A program made the position numbers and the translations under genes. Below, piece after piece: positions 57,157 through 64,000 of a stretch of DNA of 64,000 nucleotides. Under the pieces are notes generated by a model. The model was given only the letters and a program-made list of their open reading frames with translations, had not been told where the DNA came from and did not search any database. The DNA comes from Sva-07 sp963829585. GTDB taxonomy: Bacteria; Actinomycetota; Acidimicrobiia; Acidimicrobiales; Ilumatobacteraceae. Location: contig CAWHJD010000012.1 in NCBI GenBank assembly GCA_963829585.1, forward strand, positions 60,011 to 124,010. Direction: 5' to 3'. The first letter of the stretch is position 1. Every line of letters starts with the position of its first letter.

Positions 57157-57253
57157 GCCGTGGGGTGATGGTGCGACTCATCCCTTCGACACGATTCCCT
57201 CCCGTTCTCGTGAACAATTGCACCTCTGAGACGTGAAGTTGTTCACGAGAACG
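57157..57253. repeat. tRNA-tail-like repeat plus CTCGTGAAC palindrome, copy D
   Basis: The tail (57157-57194) reads GCCGTGGGGTGATGGTGCGA then CTCATCCCTTCGACACGA. The palindrome follows: CGTTCTCGTGAACAA (57203-57217) and TTGTTCACGAGAACG (57239-57253), a perfect 15-bp stem with a 21-nt loop. It lies 82 nt before the DUF433 gene. Confidence 0.8.
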
Positions 57254-57335
57254 TCGTGCGACTCCGGCGTCGAGGAGGGCGAGTCCTGCGCTTGACACCT
57301 CAGCGGCAGCGCTGACGTTCGGTTGGCTGACCGGC

Positions 57336-57560
57336 ATGTCGTTGCTGGAGCGGATCGTGATCGATCCCGACGTGGTTCACGGCCGTCCCGCAGTGCGCGG
57401 TACCCGCATGAGGGTTGCCGACGTGCTCTCTTTGCTTGCCGCGGGAGCCGGCGAGGACGAGATTCTCGAGGACTACCCGTACCTCACCTCCGAGGACATC
57501 AAGGCGTGCCTCGCCTACGCAGCGGCCCAAGCCGACCACGCTGTCGTGATCGCGTCCTGA
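57336..57560 (+). CDS. DUF433 antitoxin-like protein
   Basis: A 74-residue protein starting MSLLERIVIDPDVVHGRPAV and RGTRMRVADVLSLLAAG, the standard DUF433 pattern, a small helix-turn-helix antitoxin. The C-terminal part (YLTSEDIKACLAYAAAQADH) contacts the partner. It sits 4 nt before a DUF5615 PIN-like gene, the usual order of this toxin-antitoxin family. The frame is intact. As an antitoxin it should repress its own operon; no obvious operator was found. Confidence 0.88.
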   Translation: MSLLERIVIDPDVVHGRPAVRGTRMRVADVLSLLAAGAGEDEILEDYPYLTSEDIKACLAYAAAQADHAVVIAS

Positions 57561-57564
57561 GGGC

Positions 57565-57895
57565 GTGCGATTTCTCGTCGATGCCCAACTGCCGCCAGGC
57601 GCTGGCACGTCTCCTCGCTGAACGCGGCCATGTTGCCGAGCACGTCACGGACATCGGACCGGGCGATGCACCCGACCGTGATCTGTGGCGTTACGCCCTT
57701 GTCCATCAGGCGGTGATCGTCACCAAGGATGAGGACTTCGCCGACATGGTCGCAATGGGCGGCGAAGCGCCGTTTGTCGTGTGGGTGCGCGTCGGCAACA
57801 CCCGGCGTGCCTCGTTGGTCGCGTGGTTCGAACCGCTCATCGAGCAGGTTGTCGCCATGGTTGAATCAGGCAACCGACTCATCGAGCTTCGGTGA
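57565..57895 (+). CDS. DUF5615 PIN-like toxin (frameshifted)
   Basis: GTG 57565 starts MRFLVDAQLPP, the typical opening with the first catalytic Asp. Near 57597 the frame shifts and continues ALARLLAERGHVAEHVTDIG, DLWRYALVHQAVIVTKDEDF (with the Asp pair) and NTRRASLVAWFEPLIEQVVA. Restored length is about 109 residues, normal for this VapC-like family of RNases. The break may be a sequence error or a real inactivation of the toxin. It is paired with the DUF433 antitoxin and the module is flanked by tRNA-tail-like repeats D and E. Confidence 0.82.
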
Positions 57896-57970
57896 ACCGC
57901 TGAACTCGCACTGCCGCCTTCGGCATGGGCGAGCGCCGGCGGGTGCGTCCCCCGAAGCTCACTCACTCCC

Positions 57971-58008
57971 GTCGTGGGGTGATGGTGCGACTCAAACCTC
58001 CGACACCA
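57971..58008. repeat. tRNA-tail-like repeat, copy E
   Basis: GTCGTGGGGTGATGGTGCGA then CTCAAACCTCCGACACCA. It is the closest copy to the tRNA-Leu end: its last 12 nt, CCTCCGACACCA, are identical to it. It follows the toxin gene by 75 nt. The 436-nt stretch 57896-58331 has no gene; this copy, a terminator and a palindrome fill its first half. Confidence 0.8.
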
Positions 58009-58009
58009 G

Positions 58010-58035
58010 ATGACCAGGGCGAATGCCCTGGTCAT
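58010..58035 (+). terminator. Intrinsic terminator-like hairpin
   Basis: ATGACCAGGGC (58010-58020) pairs with GCCCTGGTCAT (58025-58035) around GAAT and is followed by TGTGCTTTTC. It has the same GACCAGGGC stem as the hairpin at 48021. It should terminate transcription from the toxin-antitoxin side. Confidence 0.78.
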
Positions 58036-58051
58036 TGTGCTTTTCGCTGTT

Positions 58052-58094
58052 CTCGTGAACTGGTTGCGGAATAGATGCGCAACCAGTTCACGAG
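58052..58094. repeat. CTCGTGAAC palindrome, copy E
   Basis: CTCGTGAACTGGTTGCG (58052-58068) pairs perfectly with CGCAACCAGTTCACGAG (58078-58094), a 17-bp stem with a 9-nt loop. The outer nine bases match the other three copies, whereas the inner bases differ on both arms in a compensated way. Confidence 0.85.
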
Positions 58095-58331
58095 TTGAGT
58101 CCGAAATTGTCATCGATCACCCCACGCGCCCGGATCACAGTTCAGGGACCGCACCCTCGACCCCTGGTACCTCCTGGGTGGATGCGTGCGTCGGGGGCTC
58201 GTACAGTTCGTTCAGGCGGTGCTCGTGCTGATCGATTCGGGTCTTCGGACCTTGGGCGGGCGGAACGCGCCGCAGCTACTGTGCCGTTGCACTTCGCCGG
58301 CTGGCCAACAGCCCAACAACAAGGAGGGACC

Positions 58332-59486
58332 GTGCGCATCGGAATCCTGACCGGGGGCGGCGACGTCCCCGGACTCAACCCGTGCATCAAGGCGGTGGTC
58401 AACCAGGCTGACGTCAACGGATGGGAGGTGCTCGGCATCCGCAAGGGGTGGGCCGGGCTGCTGCACTACGACCTGGCCGACCCCGGCGCGCAGGGCGAGT
58501 GGTTGGAGCCGCTCACCACGCAGGGCGTGCGCACCATCGACCGCTACGGCGGAACCCACCTGCACACCTCGCGGACGAACCCGCAGAAGGTGCGCCAGGC
58601 CGACCTGCCGTCTTTCCTCACCAGTTCCTACCCGTTCAACGGCGAGGAGCGCGTCGATTGCACGCCCCATGTGTTGTCCGTGCTTCAGCATCTCGGCATC
58701 GACGCGCTGATCGCCATCGGTGGCGACGACACGTTGTCGTTCGCGGTGCGGCTGCACCACGAGGGCGTGCGGGTCGTCGGCATCCCCAAGACGATGGACA
58801 ACGACGTGTTCGGCACCGACTACTGCATCGGCTTCTCCACCGCCGTCACGCGCAGCGTCGAGTGCGTCCACCAGCTGCGAACACCTGCCGGCAGCCACGA
58901 ACGGATCGCGGTGGTCGAACTGTTCGGCCGCAACAGCGGCGAGACGGCGCTGGTCTCGGCCTACCTGTCCGATGCCGATCGGGTGTTGATCAGCGAGGTG
59001 CCGTTCGACATCGAACGGGTGGCCGAGCTGCTCCTCCAGGACCGAGCCGCCAATCCGAGCAACTACGCCATCCTCGTCGTGTCGGAAGGTGCCAGCATGG
59101 CCGGCGGGCAGATCGTCGAGTACGGCCAGGAGGATGCCTTCGGCCACCGCAAGCTCGGCGGCATCGGCACCATCGTGGGCGAGGCACTCAAGCAGATCAC
59201 CGGCATCGACGTCGTCAACCAGCAGCTCGCCTACCTCATGCGAGCGGGTTCACCCGACTCCCTCGACCGCATGGTCGCGCTGTCGTACGGCAGCCTCGCT
59301 GTCCAACAGCTTGCCCGTGGAAACACCGGGGTGATGGTTGCGCTGCAGAACGGCATGTACACGACCGTGCCGATCGACACCTGCACCTCGGGTCTCAAGC
59401 GGGTCGATGTCGAGGAGCTCTACGACCCCGACCAGTATCGGGCACACGTCACGCGCATGCTCGGCAAGCCGATGTTCCTCTACTGA
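58332..59486 (+). CDS. pfkA: 6-phosphofructokinase, probably PPi-dependent
   Basis: A 384-residue enzyme, intact. GTG 58332 follows a strong AAGGAGGG site. It reads MRIGILTGGGDVPGLNPCIK at the nucleotide loop. The phosphate-donor residues are in ALIAIGGDDTLSFA (GGDDT, whereas ATP enzymes have GGDGS) and GIPKTMDNDVFG (PKT, whereas ATP enzymes have PGT). That Asp and Lys combination is the known signature of pyrophosphate-dependent PFK in Actinobacteria and elsewhere. The fructose-phosphate site VELFGRNSGETALVSAYL (MGR-like) is present. Such an enzyme is reversible and can serve glycolysis or gluconeogenesis. Confidence 0.9.
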   Translation: MRIGILTGGGDVPGLNPCIKAVVNQADVNGWEVLGIRKGWAGLLHYDLADPGAQGEWLEPLTTQGVRTIDRYGGTHLHTSRTNPQKVRQADLPSFLTSSYPFNGEERVDCTPHVLSVLQHLGIDALIAIGGDDTLSFAVRLHHEGVRVVGIPKTMDNDVFGTDYCIGFSTAVTRSVECVHQLRTPAGSHERIAVVELFGRNSGETALVSAYLSDADRVLISEVPFDIERVAELLLQDRAANPSNYAILVVSEGASMAGGQIVEYGQEDAFGHRKLGGIGTIVGEALKQITGIDVVNQQLAYLMRAGSPDSLDRMVALSYGSLAVQQLARGNTGVMVALQNGMYTTVPIDTCTSGLKRVDVEELYDPDQYRAHVTRMLGKPMFLY

Positions 59487-59527
59487 TCTCGGCGGACGTC
59501 TCGTCGACAGGGCCGGCTCTGCCCTCG

Positions 59528-59707
59528 TCAGGCGAAGCCGATCGGGTCGTCCTGGACCAGGAAGTCGAAGCCGGGTGGGTCGAAAGACGTGTAGCCGGCG
59601 CCCACCGGGCTGGGCACCCGGTAGTAGCCGCGCTGGACCTGTTGGACTCGGCTGATCACGGCACTGGATTGGGGCCCGACGGCGTGGTCGACGATGCTTG
59701 ACGGCAT
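59528..59707 (-). CDS. Small ORF of 59 residues, possible gene fragment
   Basis: ATG 59707 opens MPSSIVDHAVGPQSSAVISR, continues VQQVQRGYYRVPSPVGAGYT and ends SFDPPGFDFLVQDDPIGFA. The codon use (third-position GC) and the aromatic/Pro pattern look like real coding sequence, such as the C-terminus of a larger enzyme. No ribosome site is clear. It may be the remnant of a gene cut off near the tRNA-tail remnant at 59751. Family not recognised. Confidence 0.4.
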   Translation of the reverse strand: MPSSIVDHAVGPQSSAVISRVQQVQRGYYRVPSPVGAGYTSFDPPGFDFLVQDDPIGFA

Positions 59708-59750
59708 TGCTCACCGCCACATGCGGACACCAACGGACATTCGCCTGTCC

Positions 59751-59775
59751 GGAGTTCAAGTCCCTCTCCGACCCA
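59751..59775 (+). repeat. Degenerate tRNA-Leu 3'-end remnant (copy F)
   Basis: GGAGTTCAAGTCCCT then CTCCGACCCA aligns with the T arm and acceptor end of the tRNA-Leu at 47877-47903 with a few changes and two single-base gaps. No upstream tRNA body is present. The rest of 59776-59954 shows nothing I can identify. Confidence 0.55.
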
Positions 59776-59966
59776 ACGGATCCCGTAGCGGGGTCGTGCA
59801 AGCCCACCTCACCAGGTGATGAGCAGCGCGGTGCCCCGGTGACCCGACCATCCGTTGCCATCCGGGAGGTTTGGGTCGACGGGTACTGGGCAACGGGGTT
59901 GTACATGATCGCTGTCGATCTGCGCGACGATGGTGACGGCGACGAGCGAGGAGTCAGGAGGAGTCG

Positions 59967-61211
59967 ATGAGACGAGATTCGAACGACTCGACCCGCGAGT
60001 CGCTCCGTTTGCGCATTCCCGAGCCCGCGCGAGGCGAGACGCCGGCCGAACAGTTCCGCTTCATCAGCGCTGCCGGCGAGATGGCGAAGCCTGCGCTCGA
60101 CGAGAAGGTCGAACGCGTCGCACTCATGCGTAAGCAGTTGGTTCGCGTCCTGGACGACGACGGCAACGCAGTCGGGGAGTGGGTGCCGGACCTGTCGCAC
60201 GACGACAAGCGCCGCGGACTTCGCGACATGATGCTGACGCGCGCCTTCGATGCCCGCATGTTGCGCGCCCACCGCCAAGGCAAGACGTCGTTCTACATGC
60301 AATCACTCGGCGAAGAGGCCATTGCGTGCGCACAACGTCGGGCGTTGGAGCCCGGCGACATGCACTTTCCGACCTATCGCCAGCAGGGTCTGTTGATCTC
60401 GTCCGGCTACCCACTCGTCCACATGATGAACCAGGTGCTGTCCAACGAGCATGACCCCCTCCATGGTCGTCAGCTTCCTGTGATGTACTCCTCCAAGGAG
60501 CATGGCTTCTTCTCCATCTCCGGCAACCTCGCCACCCAGTACATCCAGGCTGTCGGTTGGGCCATGGCCTCGGCGTTGCGGGGTGGGACCGAGATCGCGT
60601 CGGCGTGGATCGGCGAAGGCGCCACCGCCGAGTCGGATTTCCACGCGGCGCTGGTCTTCGCGTCGACCTATCAGGCGCCGGTCGTGCTCAACATCGTGAA
60701 CAACCACTGGGCCATCTCCACTCCGGAAGATTTCGCGCGTGGGGCGTCCGCGACGTTCGCGGACCGGGGATACGGGTTCAGCATTCCCGCCATCCGTGTC
60801 GACGGGAACGACTATCTCGCCGTCTTCGCGGCCTCGCGTTGGGCGGCTGAGCGGGCTCGCACGAATCTCGGTCCGACCCTGATCGAGTGGATCACGCTGC
60901 GTCGTGGCGCGCATTCGACGTCTGACGACCCGTCGGTCTATCGGCCGGCGGACGAGGCCGAGCGCTTCCCACTGGGTGATCCGATCGACCGTTTGCGCCA
61001 GCATCTCGTTGCGACCGGTGCGTGGGACGACGATCGTCAACAGTCGTTGCAGGAAGCGGTCGACAGTGAAGTCGAGGCAGCGTTTTCGGAAGCCGACTCG
61101 CACGGGTCGGTGAAGTCGGGCGTCGTCGGAAGCCCGAAGACGATGTTCGACGATGTCTTCGCGGACCTCCCTCGGCACCTGCGTGAACAGCGCGCACAGG
61201 TGGAGGGCTGA
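59967..61211 (+). CDS. 2-oxoacid dehydrogenase E1 component, alpha subunit
   Basis: A 414-residue thiamine-diphosphate subunit of a pyruvate or branched-chain 2-oxoacid dehydrogenase. It has MMLTRAFDARMLRAHRQGK, SFYMQSLGEEAIACAQRRAL, the thiamine motif start AWIGEGATAESDFHAALVFA (GEG...) with VLNIVNNHWAISTPEDF (NN), and LIEWITLRRGAHSTSDDPSV, the phosphorylation-loop segment that fits the branched-chain type (RRGAHSTSDDPS). A GGAGGAGTC site precedes ATG 59967. It ends 1 nt before the beta-subunit ATG. E3 is not in the window and must be supplied elsewhere. Confidence 0.92.
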   Translation: MRRDSNDSTRESLRLRIPEPARGETPAEQFRFISAAGEMAKPALDEKVERVALMRKQLVRVLDDDGNAVGEWVPDLSHDDKRRGLRDMMLTRAFDARMLRAHRQGKTSFYMQSLGEEAIACAQRRALEPGDMHFPTYRQQGLLISSGYPLVHMMNQVLSNEHDPLHGRQLPVMYSSKEHGFFSISGNLATQYIQAVGWAMASALRGGTEIASAWIGEGATAESDFHAALVFASTYQAPVVLNIVNNHWAISTPEDFARGASATFADRGYGFSIPAIRVDGNDYLAVFAASRWAAERARTNLGPTLIEWITLRRGAHSTSDDPSVYRPADEAERFPLGDPIDRLRQHLVATGAWDDDRQQSLQEAVDSEVEAAFSEADSHGSVKSGVVGSPKTMFDDVFADLPRHLREQRAQVEG

Positions 61212-61212
61212 G

Positions 61213-62226
61213 ATGAGCAACATGTCGATGATCGAAGCCATCCGCAGCGCACACGAGATCGCGATGGAACGCGACGATCGGGTGGTCGTGTTCGGCCAAG
61301 ACGTGGGGTACTTCGGCGGGGTGTTCCGCTGCACCCAGGGTCTGCAGAAGAAGTTCGGCAACCACCGCTGCTTCGACTCGCCGATCAGTGAAGCCGGAAT
61401 CGTCGGTGCCGCAGTCGGCATGGCTGCCTATGGGCTGAGACCGTGCGTCGAGATCCAGTTCGCCGACTACGTGTACCCCGCCTACGACCAGCTCGTGTCC
61501 GAAGCGGCACGGCTCCGGCATCGTTCCGCTGGTGACTTCAGCGCACCGCTCGTGGTCCGCATGCCGGCCGGTGGCGGCATCTACGGGGGCCAGACCCATT
61601 CCCAGAGCCCCGAAGCTCTGTTCACCCACGTGGCCGGGTTGACCACGATCGTCGTCTCGAATCCGTACGACGCCAAGGGGCTTCTGATCGCGGCGATCGA
61701 GGATGACGATCCGGTCGTGTTCCTGGAACCGAAACGGGTGTACAACGGCCCGTTCGATGGCCACCACGACCAGCCGATCGTTCCGTGGTCGAAGCATCCA
61801 CTCGGTGAAGTTCCCGACGGCTACTACAAGATCGAGATCGGGACCGCCCGAATCCACCGCGCCGGATCGGAGTTGACCGTGCTCACATACGGCACGCTGG
61901 TCCACGTTGCCCAGGCAGCGGCCGAGGAGCAGGGCGTCGACGCCGAGATCATCGACCTGCGCACACTGGTACCGCTCGACGTGGACACGATCGTCGAATC
62001 AGTCTGCAAGACCGGACGCTGCCTCGTCGTCCACGAGGCCACGCTGACGTCGGGTTACGGTGCCGAACTCTGCGCCGAAGTGCAGGAGCGCTGCTTCTTC
62101 CACCTCGAGGCGCCCATCGTGCGCGTGTGCGGGTGGGACACCCCGTATCCCCATGCCCACGAATGGTCCTACTTCCCGGGCCCCGAGCGGGTCGGGGCTG
62201 CGATGCGAGCGATGGTGCGGACGTGA
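61213..62226 (+). CDS. 2-oxoacid dehydrogenase E1 component, beta subunit
   Basis: A 337-residue transketolase-like subunit. From MSNMSMIEAIRSAHEIAMER it shows VVVFGQDVGYFGGVFRCTQG, SPISEAGIVGAAVGMAAYGL, EIQFADYVYPAYDQLVSEAA, VRMPAGGGIYGGQTHSQSPE and GLLIAAIEDDDPVVFLEPKR, all typical of the branched-chain E1 beta. The Glu in SEAGI should activate the cofactor. Start ATG 61213 lies 1 nt after the alpha stop; the stop overlaps the GTG of E2 (GTGA). The frame is intact. Confidence 0.94.
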   Translation: MSNMSMIEAIRSAHEIAMERDDRVVVFGQDVGYFGGVFRCTQGLQKKFGNHRCFDSPISEAGIVGAAVGMAAYGLRPCVEIQFADYVYPAYDQLVSEAARLRHRSAGDFSAPLVVRMPAGGGIYGGQTHSQSPEALFTHVAGLTTIVVSNPYDAKGLLIAAIEDDDPVVFLEPKRVYNGPFDGHHDQPIVPWSKHPLGEVPDGYYKIEIGTARIHRAGSELTVLTYGTLVHVAQAAAEEQGVDAEIIDLRTLVPLDVDTIVESVCKTGRCLVVHEATLTSGYGAELCAEVQERCFFHLEAPIVRVCGWDTPYPHAHEWSYFPGPERVGAAMRAMVRT

Positions 62227-63428
62227 GTCGCTTCACGATGAAGTTGCCCGATGTCGGTGAAGGGGTGGCCGAGGCGGAACTCGTGTCCTGGAGGGTCGAC
62301 GTGGGCGACGAGGTGACACCAGAGACTGCCCTGGTCGAGTTGCTGACCGACAAGACCACGGTCGAGATCTCCTCGCCGGTGTCGGGCACGGTCGTCGACT
62401 TGCACGGCGAGCCGGGTGACATGCTCGCCGTTGGGAGTGATCTGATCGAGATCGACACCGCCGACACGCCGTCGGGAGAGGAGCCCACATCGCCCACCGA
62501 GCGGAGTTCGAACGTCGAGCCGCTTCGTCGACGCCCACAACTGGTCACCGGAGAGGGGAGCGGCAACATGCGCTCTCTCGCTTCCCCGGCAGTACGGGCG
62601 CGTGCCGAGGAGCTGCGGATCGAATTGGGAAGCGTGCGGGGAACCGGGCCCGATGGGCGGGTCGTCCACGCCGACCTCGACCGCCTCCTCACGACCGGTA
62701 CTGCACATACCGGTCCGGTGGCCTCGGGCGAAGGTCGCGTCGAGCCCGTGCGCGGTGTCCGGCGACGCATCGCCGACCGGTTGAGCGAGGCCTGGAGCGA
62801 GATCCCGCACATCACCTATGTGGACGCGGTGGATGCAACCGAACTGGAACGATTGCGTGCGGAACTGAACGCTCGCTCCGACGACGGGACGACTCGTCTC
62901 ACTCTGCTCCCGTTCCTGGCCCGAGCCATCGTCGTCGCTGCGTCCGAACAGCCTCGCTTGAACGCCCACTACGACCGCGGGGCCGAGGAACTGACCGTGT
63001 TCGACGCGGTGCATCTCGGCATCGCCACCCAGACCGACGACGGGTTGCGAGTTCCGGTCGTCCGGCATGCCGAAGGCAGAGACTTGCGCGGGATCGCGGC
63101 AGAGATCGCTCGTGTGTCGGATCTGGCCCGCAGCGGGACAGCGGCACGAGACGTCTTGTCCGGTTCGACGATCACCATCACGTCATTGGGTGCGATGGGG
63201 GGTCTCGTCACGACGCCGATCCTGAACCGGCCCGAGGTGGCAATCATCGGTGTGAACAAGATGGAGGTCCGGCCCGTGTGGCGCCACAACGCCTTCGAAC
63301 CACGCCAGATGTTCAACCTGTCGTCGAGCTTCGACCACCGGATCGTCGACGGTTGGGACGCTGCGGTGTTCGTACAACGCCTCAAGGCCCTGCTCGAGAC
63401 CCCGGCACTTCTGTTCATCGACCCATAG
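62223..63428 (+). CDS. 2-oxoacid dehydrogenase E2 component (dihydrolipoamide acyltransferase)
   Basis: A 401-residue protein with three parts. A single lipoyl domain at residues 1-80 begins VSRFTMKLPDVGEGVAEAEL, with lipoyl Lys in ELLTDKTTVEISSPV. A peripheral-subunit-binding domain lies near SLASPAVRARAEELRIELGS and TGPDGRVVHADLD. The catalytic core ends with MFNLSSSFDHRIVDGWDAAV, the HxxxDG active site, and LIFIDP-like LLFIDP. GTG 62223 overlaps the E1 beta stop. The E1 alpha-E1 beta-E2 order matches bkdA-bkdB-bkdC of mycobacteria, so branched-chain oxoacids are the likely substrates. Confidence 0.93.
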   Translation: MSRFTMKLPDVGEGVAEAELVSWRVDVGDEVTPETALVELLTDKTTVEISSPVSGTVVDLHGEPGDMLAVGSDLIEIDTADTPSGEEPTSPTERSSNVEPLRRRPQLVTGEGSGNMRSLASPAVRARAEELRIELGSVRGTGPDGRVVHADLDRLLTTGTAHTGPVASGEGRVEPVRGVRRRIADRLSEAWSEIPHITYVDAVDATELERLRAELNARSDDGTTRLTLLPFLARAIVVAASEQPRLNAHYDRGAEELTVFDAVHLGIATQTDDGLRVPVVRHAEGRDLRGIAAEIARVSDLARSGTAARDVLSGSTITITSLGAMGGLVTTPILNRPEVAIIGVNKMEVRPVWRHNAFEPRQMFNLSSSFDHRIVDGWDAAVFVQRLKALLETPALLFIDP

Positions 63429-63491
63429 GCCCGGTGCAGGGTCGACCGTGTGGTCGTGGGGCCCGCGCCTACTTCGTGATCCGTCGTCGGG

Positions 63492-63905
63492 CTACGAACG
63501 AATCTCGCCGAACGGCCCGCTCACGGTGGCGCCGGCGCTCGCCGGGGCGGCGAGTTCCACGGACGAGCCGTCGTCGAGCCCGAGGATCATCACCAGCGGG
63601 TCGTCCCCGAGCCCATCGCTTCCGTCCGAGCTGGAACTCGTCACCTCGGCAACCGGCAAGGCCTCCGTTTGCACGAGGGCGAGTCCATGCTGCAGGAGCA
63701 GCACATCGTGGACCCATCGGGCATAGCCGGGTCGGCGGGGCCAGGAGTCCTTCAACGTGGCGAACTCGCCGGAGACGATCCGCAGCTTGACGGGGAACAC
63801 TCCTGGCGCTCGTTTGAAAGCTCGACGCGAGATGAGCGTCGCCGCGAGCGCTCCGACCACCATCCAGAGTGGAATGCCGAGCGCTGCAAGCAGGATCCAG
63901 ATCAC
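63492..63905 (-). CDS. Membrane-anchored protein, DUF2550-like
   Basis: A 137-residue protein with one N-terminal helix, MIWILLAALGIPLWMVVGAL, then a soluble domain. The segments FKRAPGVFPVKLRIVSGEFA, WPRRPGYARWVHDVLLLQHG and FALVQ-like LALVQTEALPVAEV recall the actinobacterial DUF2550 family (a small signal-anchored protein often near ATP synthase genes). The match is by pattern only. It converges on the E2 gene, with 63 nt between. The last 95 bases of the window (63906-64000) hold only its upstream region and nothing I can identify. Confidence 0.6.
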   Translation of the reverse strand: MIWILLAALGIPLWMVVGALAATLISRRAFKRAPGVFPVKLRIVSGEFATLKDSWPRRPGYARWVHDVLLLQHGLALVQTEALPVAEVTSSSSDGSDGLGDDPLVMILGLDDGSSVELAAPASAGATVSGPFGEIRS

Positions 63906-64000
63906 GAAACGACCTCTCTCTGTGTTGCGGCGACCCTACCTGACGAGCGTCATCGCACGTCGGTGGCGATTCCACGCAAGAGCGCACTACGAGACCACCG

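Noticed and set aside
59708..59966. A 90-codon open frame on the plus strand before the E1 alpha gene
   Set aside because: No motif, no ribosome site and it spans the tRNA remnant; probably non-coding.

Overview
The window looks like part of a chromosome from a high-GC actinobacterium. The lineage markers are a mycothiol-dependent formaldehyde dehydrogenase, the mismatch endonuclease NucS, a fused Kgd-type 2-oxoglutarate dehydrogenase, UvrD2 with an HRDC domain, an F420-type luciferase-like oxidoreductase, a likely GlnR box and LexA boxes of the GAAC-N4-GTTC type. The gene mix (CaiB/BaiF CoA transferase, PhyH, nitronate monooxygenase, PPi-type PFK) would suit Acidimicrobiia such as Ilumatobacter, but that placement is inference.

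Layout. 0-8 kb: MBL hydrolase and mscR, a lipoprotein, nucS, an ABC1 kinase, VOC/CaiB/enoyl-CoA hydratase and cysQ. 8-12.4 kb: ettA, the amt-glnB nitrogen operon and an AadA-like nucleotidyltransferase. 12.4-22 kb: NMO, PhyH, aldo/keto reductase, an FtsH-like protease, kgd and a HAD protein. 22-36 kb: a DNA/RNA maintenance block with a NYN-S1 protein, xthA, uvrD2, uvrB, uvrA and uvrC. 36-47.8 kb: the rapZ-gap-pgk-tpiA...secG block typical of Actinobacteria, but without yvcK/whiA and with a five-gene oligopeptide ABC operon between tpiA and secG. 47.8-59.8 kb: an accessory-looking stretch that starts at a tRNA-Leu and holds two membrane protease genes (CPBP, PrsW), a MacB-like ABC exporter, a TetR gene with twin operators, a truncated sugar-binding protein and a DUF433/DUF5615 toxin-antitoxin pair. 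It is scarred by tRNA-3'-tail-like repeats with palindromes. 60-63.4 kb: a branched-chain or pyruvate dehydrogenase operon (E1 alpha, E1 beta, E2).

Three dispersed palindrome families stand out. (1) Ten 42-47 nt palindromes with conserved ends GCGATGAGC/GCTCATCGC and variable, compensated cores lie between genes from 6 to 37.5 kb; two tandem pairs have the same 62-nt period. (2) Four CTCGTGAAC/GTTCACGAG palindromes lie from 47.9 to 58.1 kb, each next to a sequence resembling the 3' end of tRNA-Leu. (3) GGGGTCTGACCCC-type hairpins follow ettA and tpiA, and a related GTGCC/GGCAC hairpin follows glnB.

Most genes between 0 and 43.4 kb carry one or more single-base frameshifts, including essential ones (uvrA, kgd, gap, pgk, tpiA), with an extreme cluster from 38.5 to 43.4 kb. 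From 43.5 kb on frames are nearly clean. This points to sequencing or assembly error rather than gene decay. Coordinates of frameshifted genes below span the whole restored gene.
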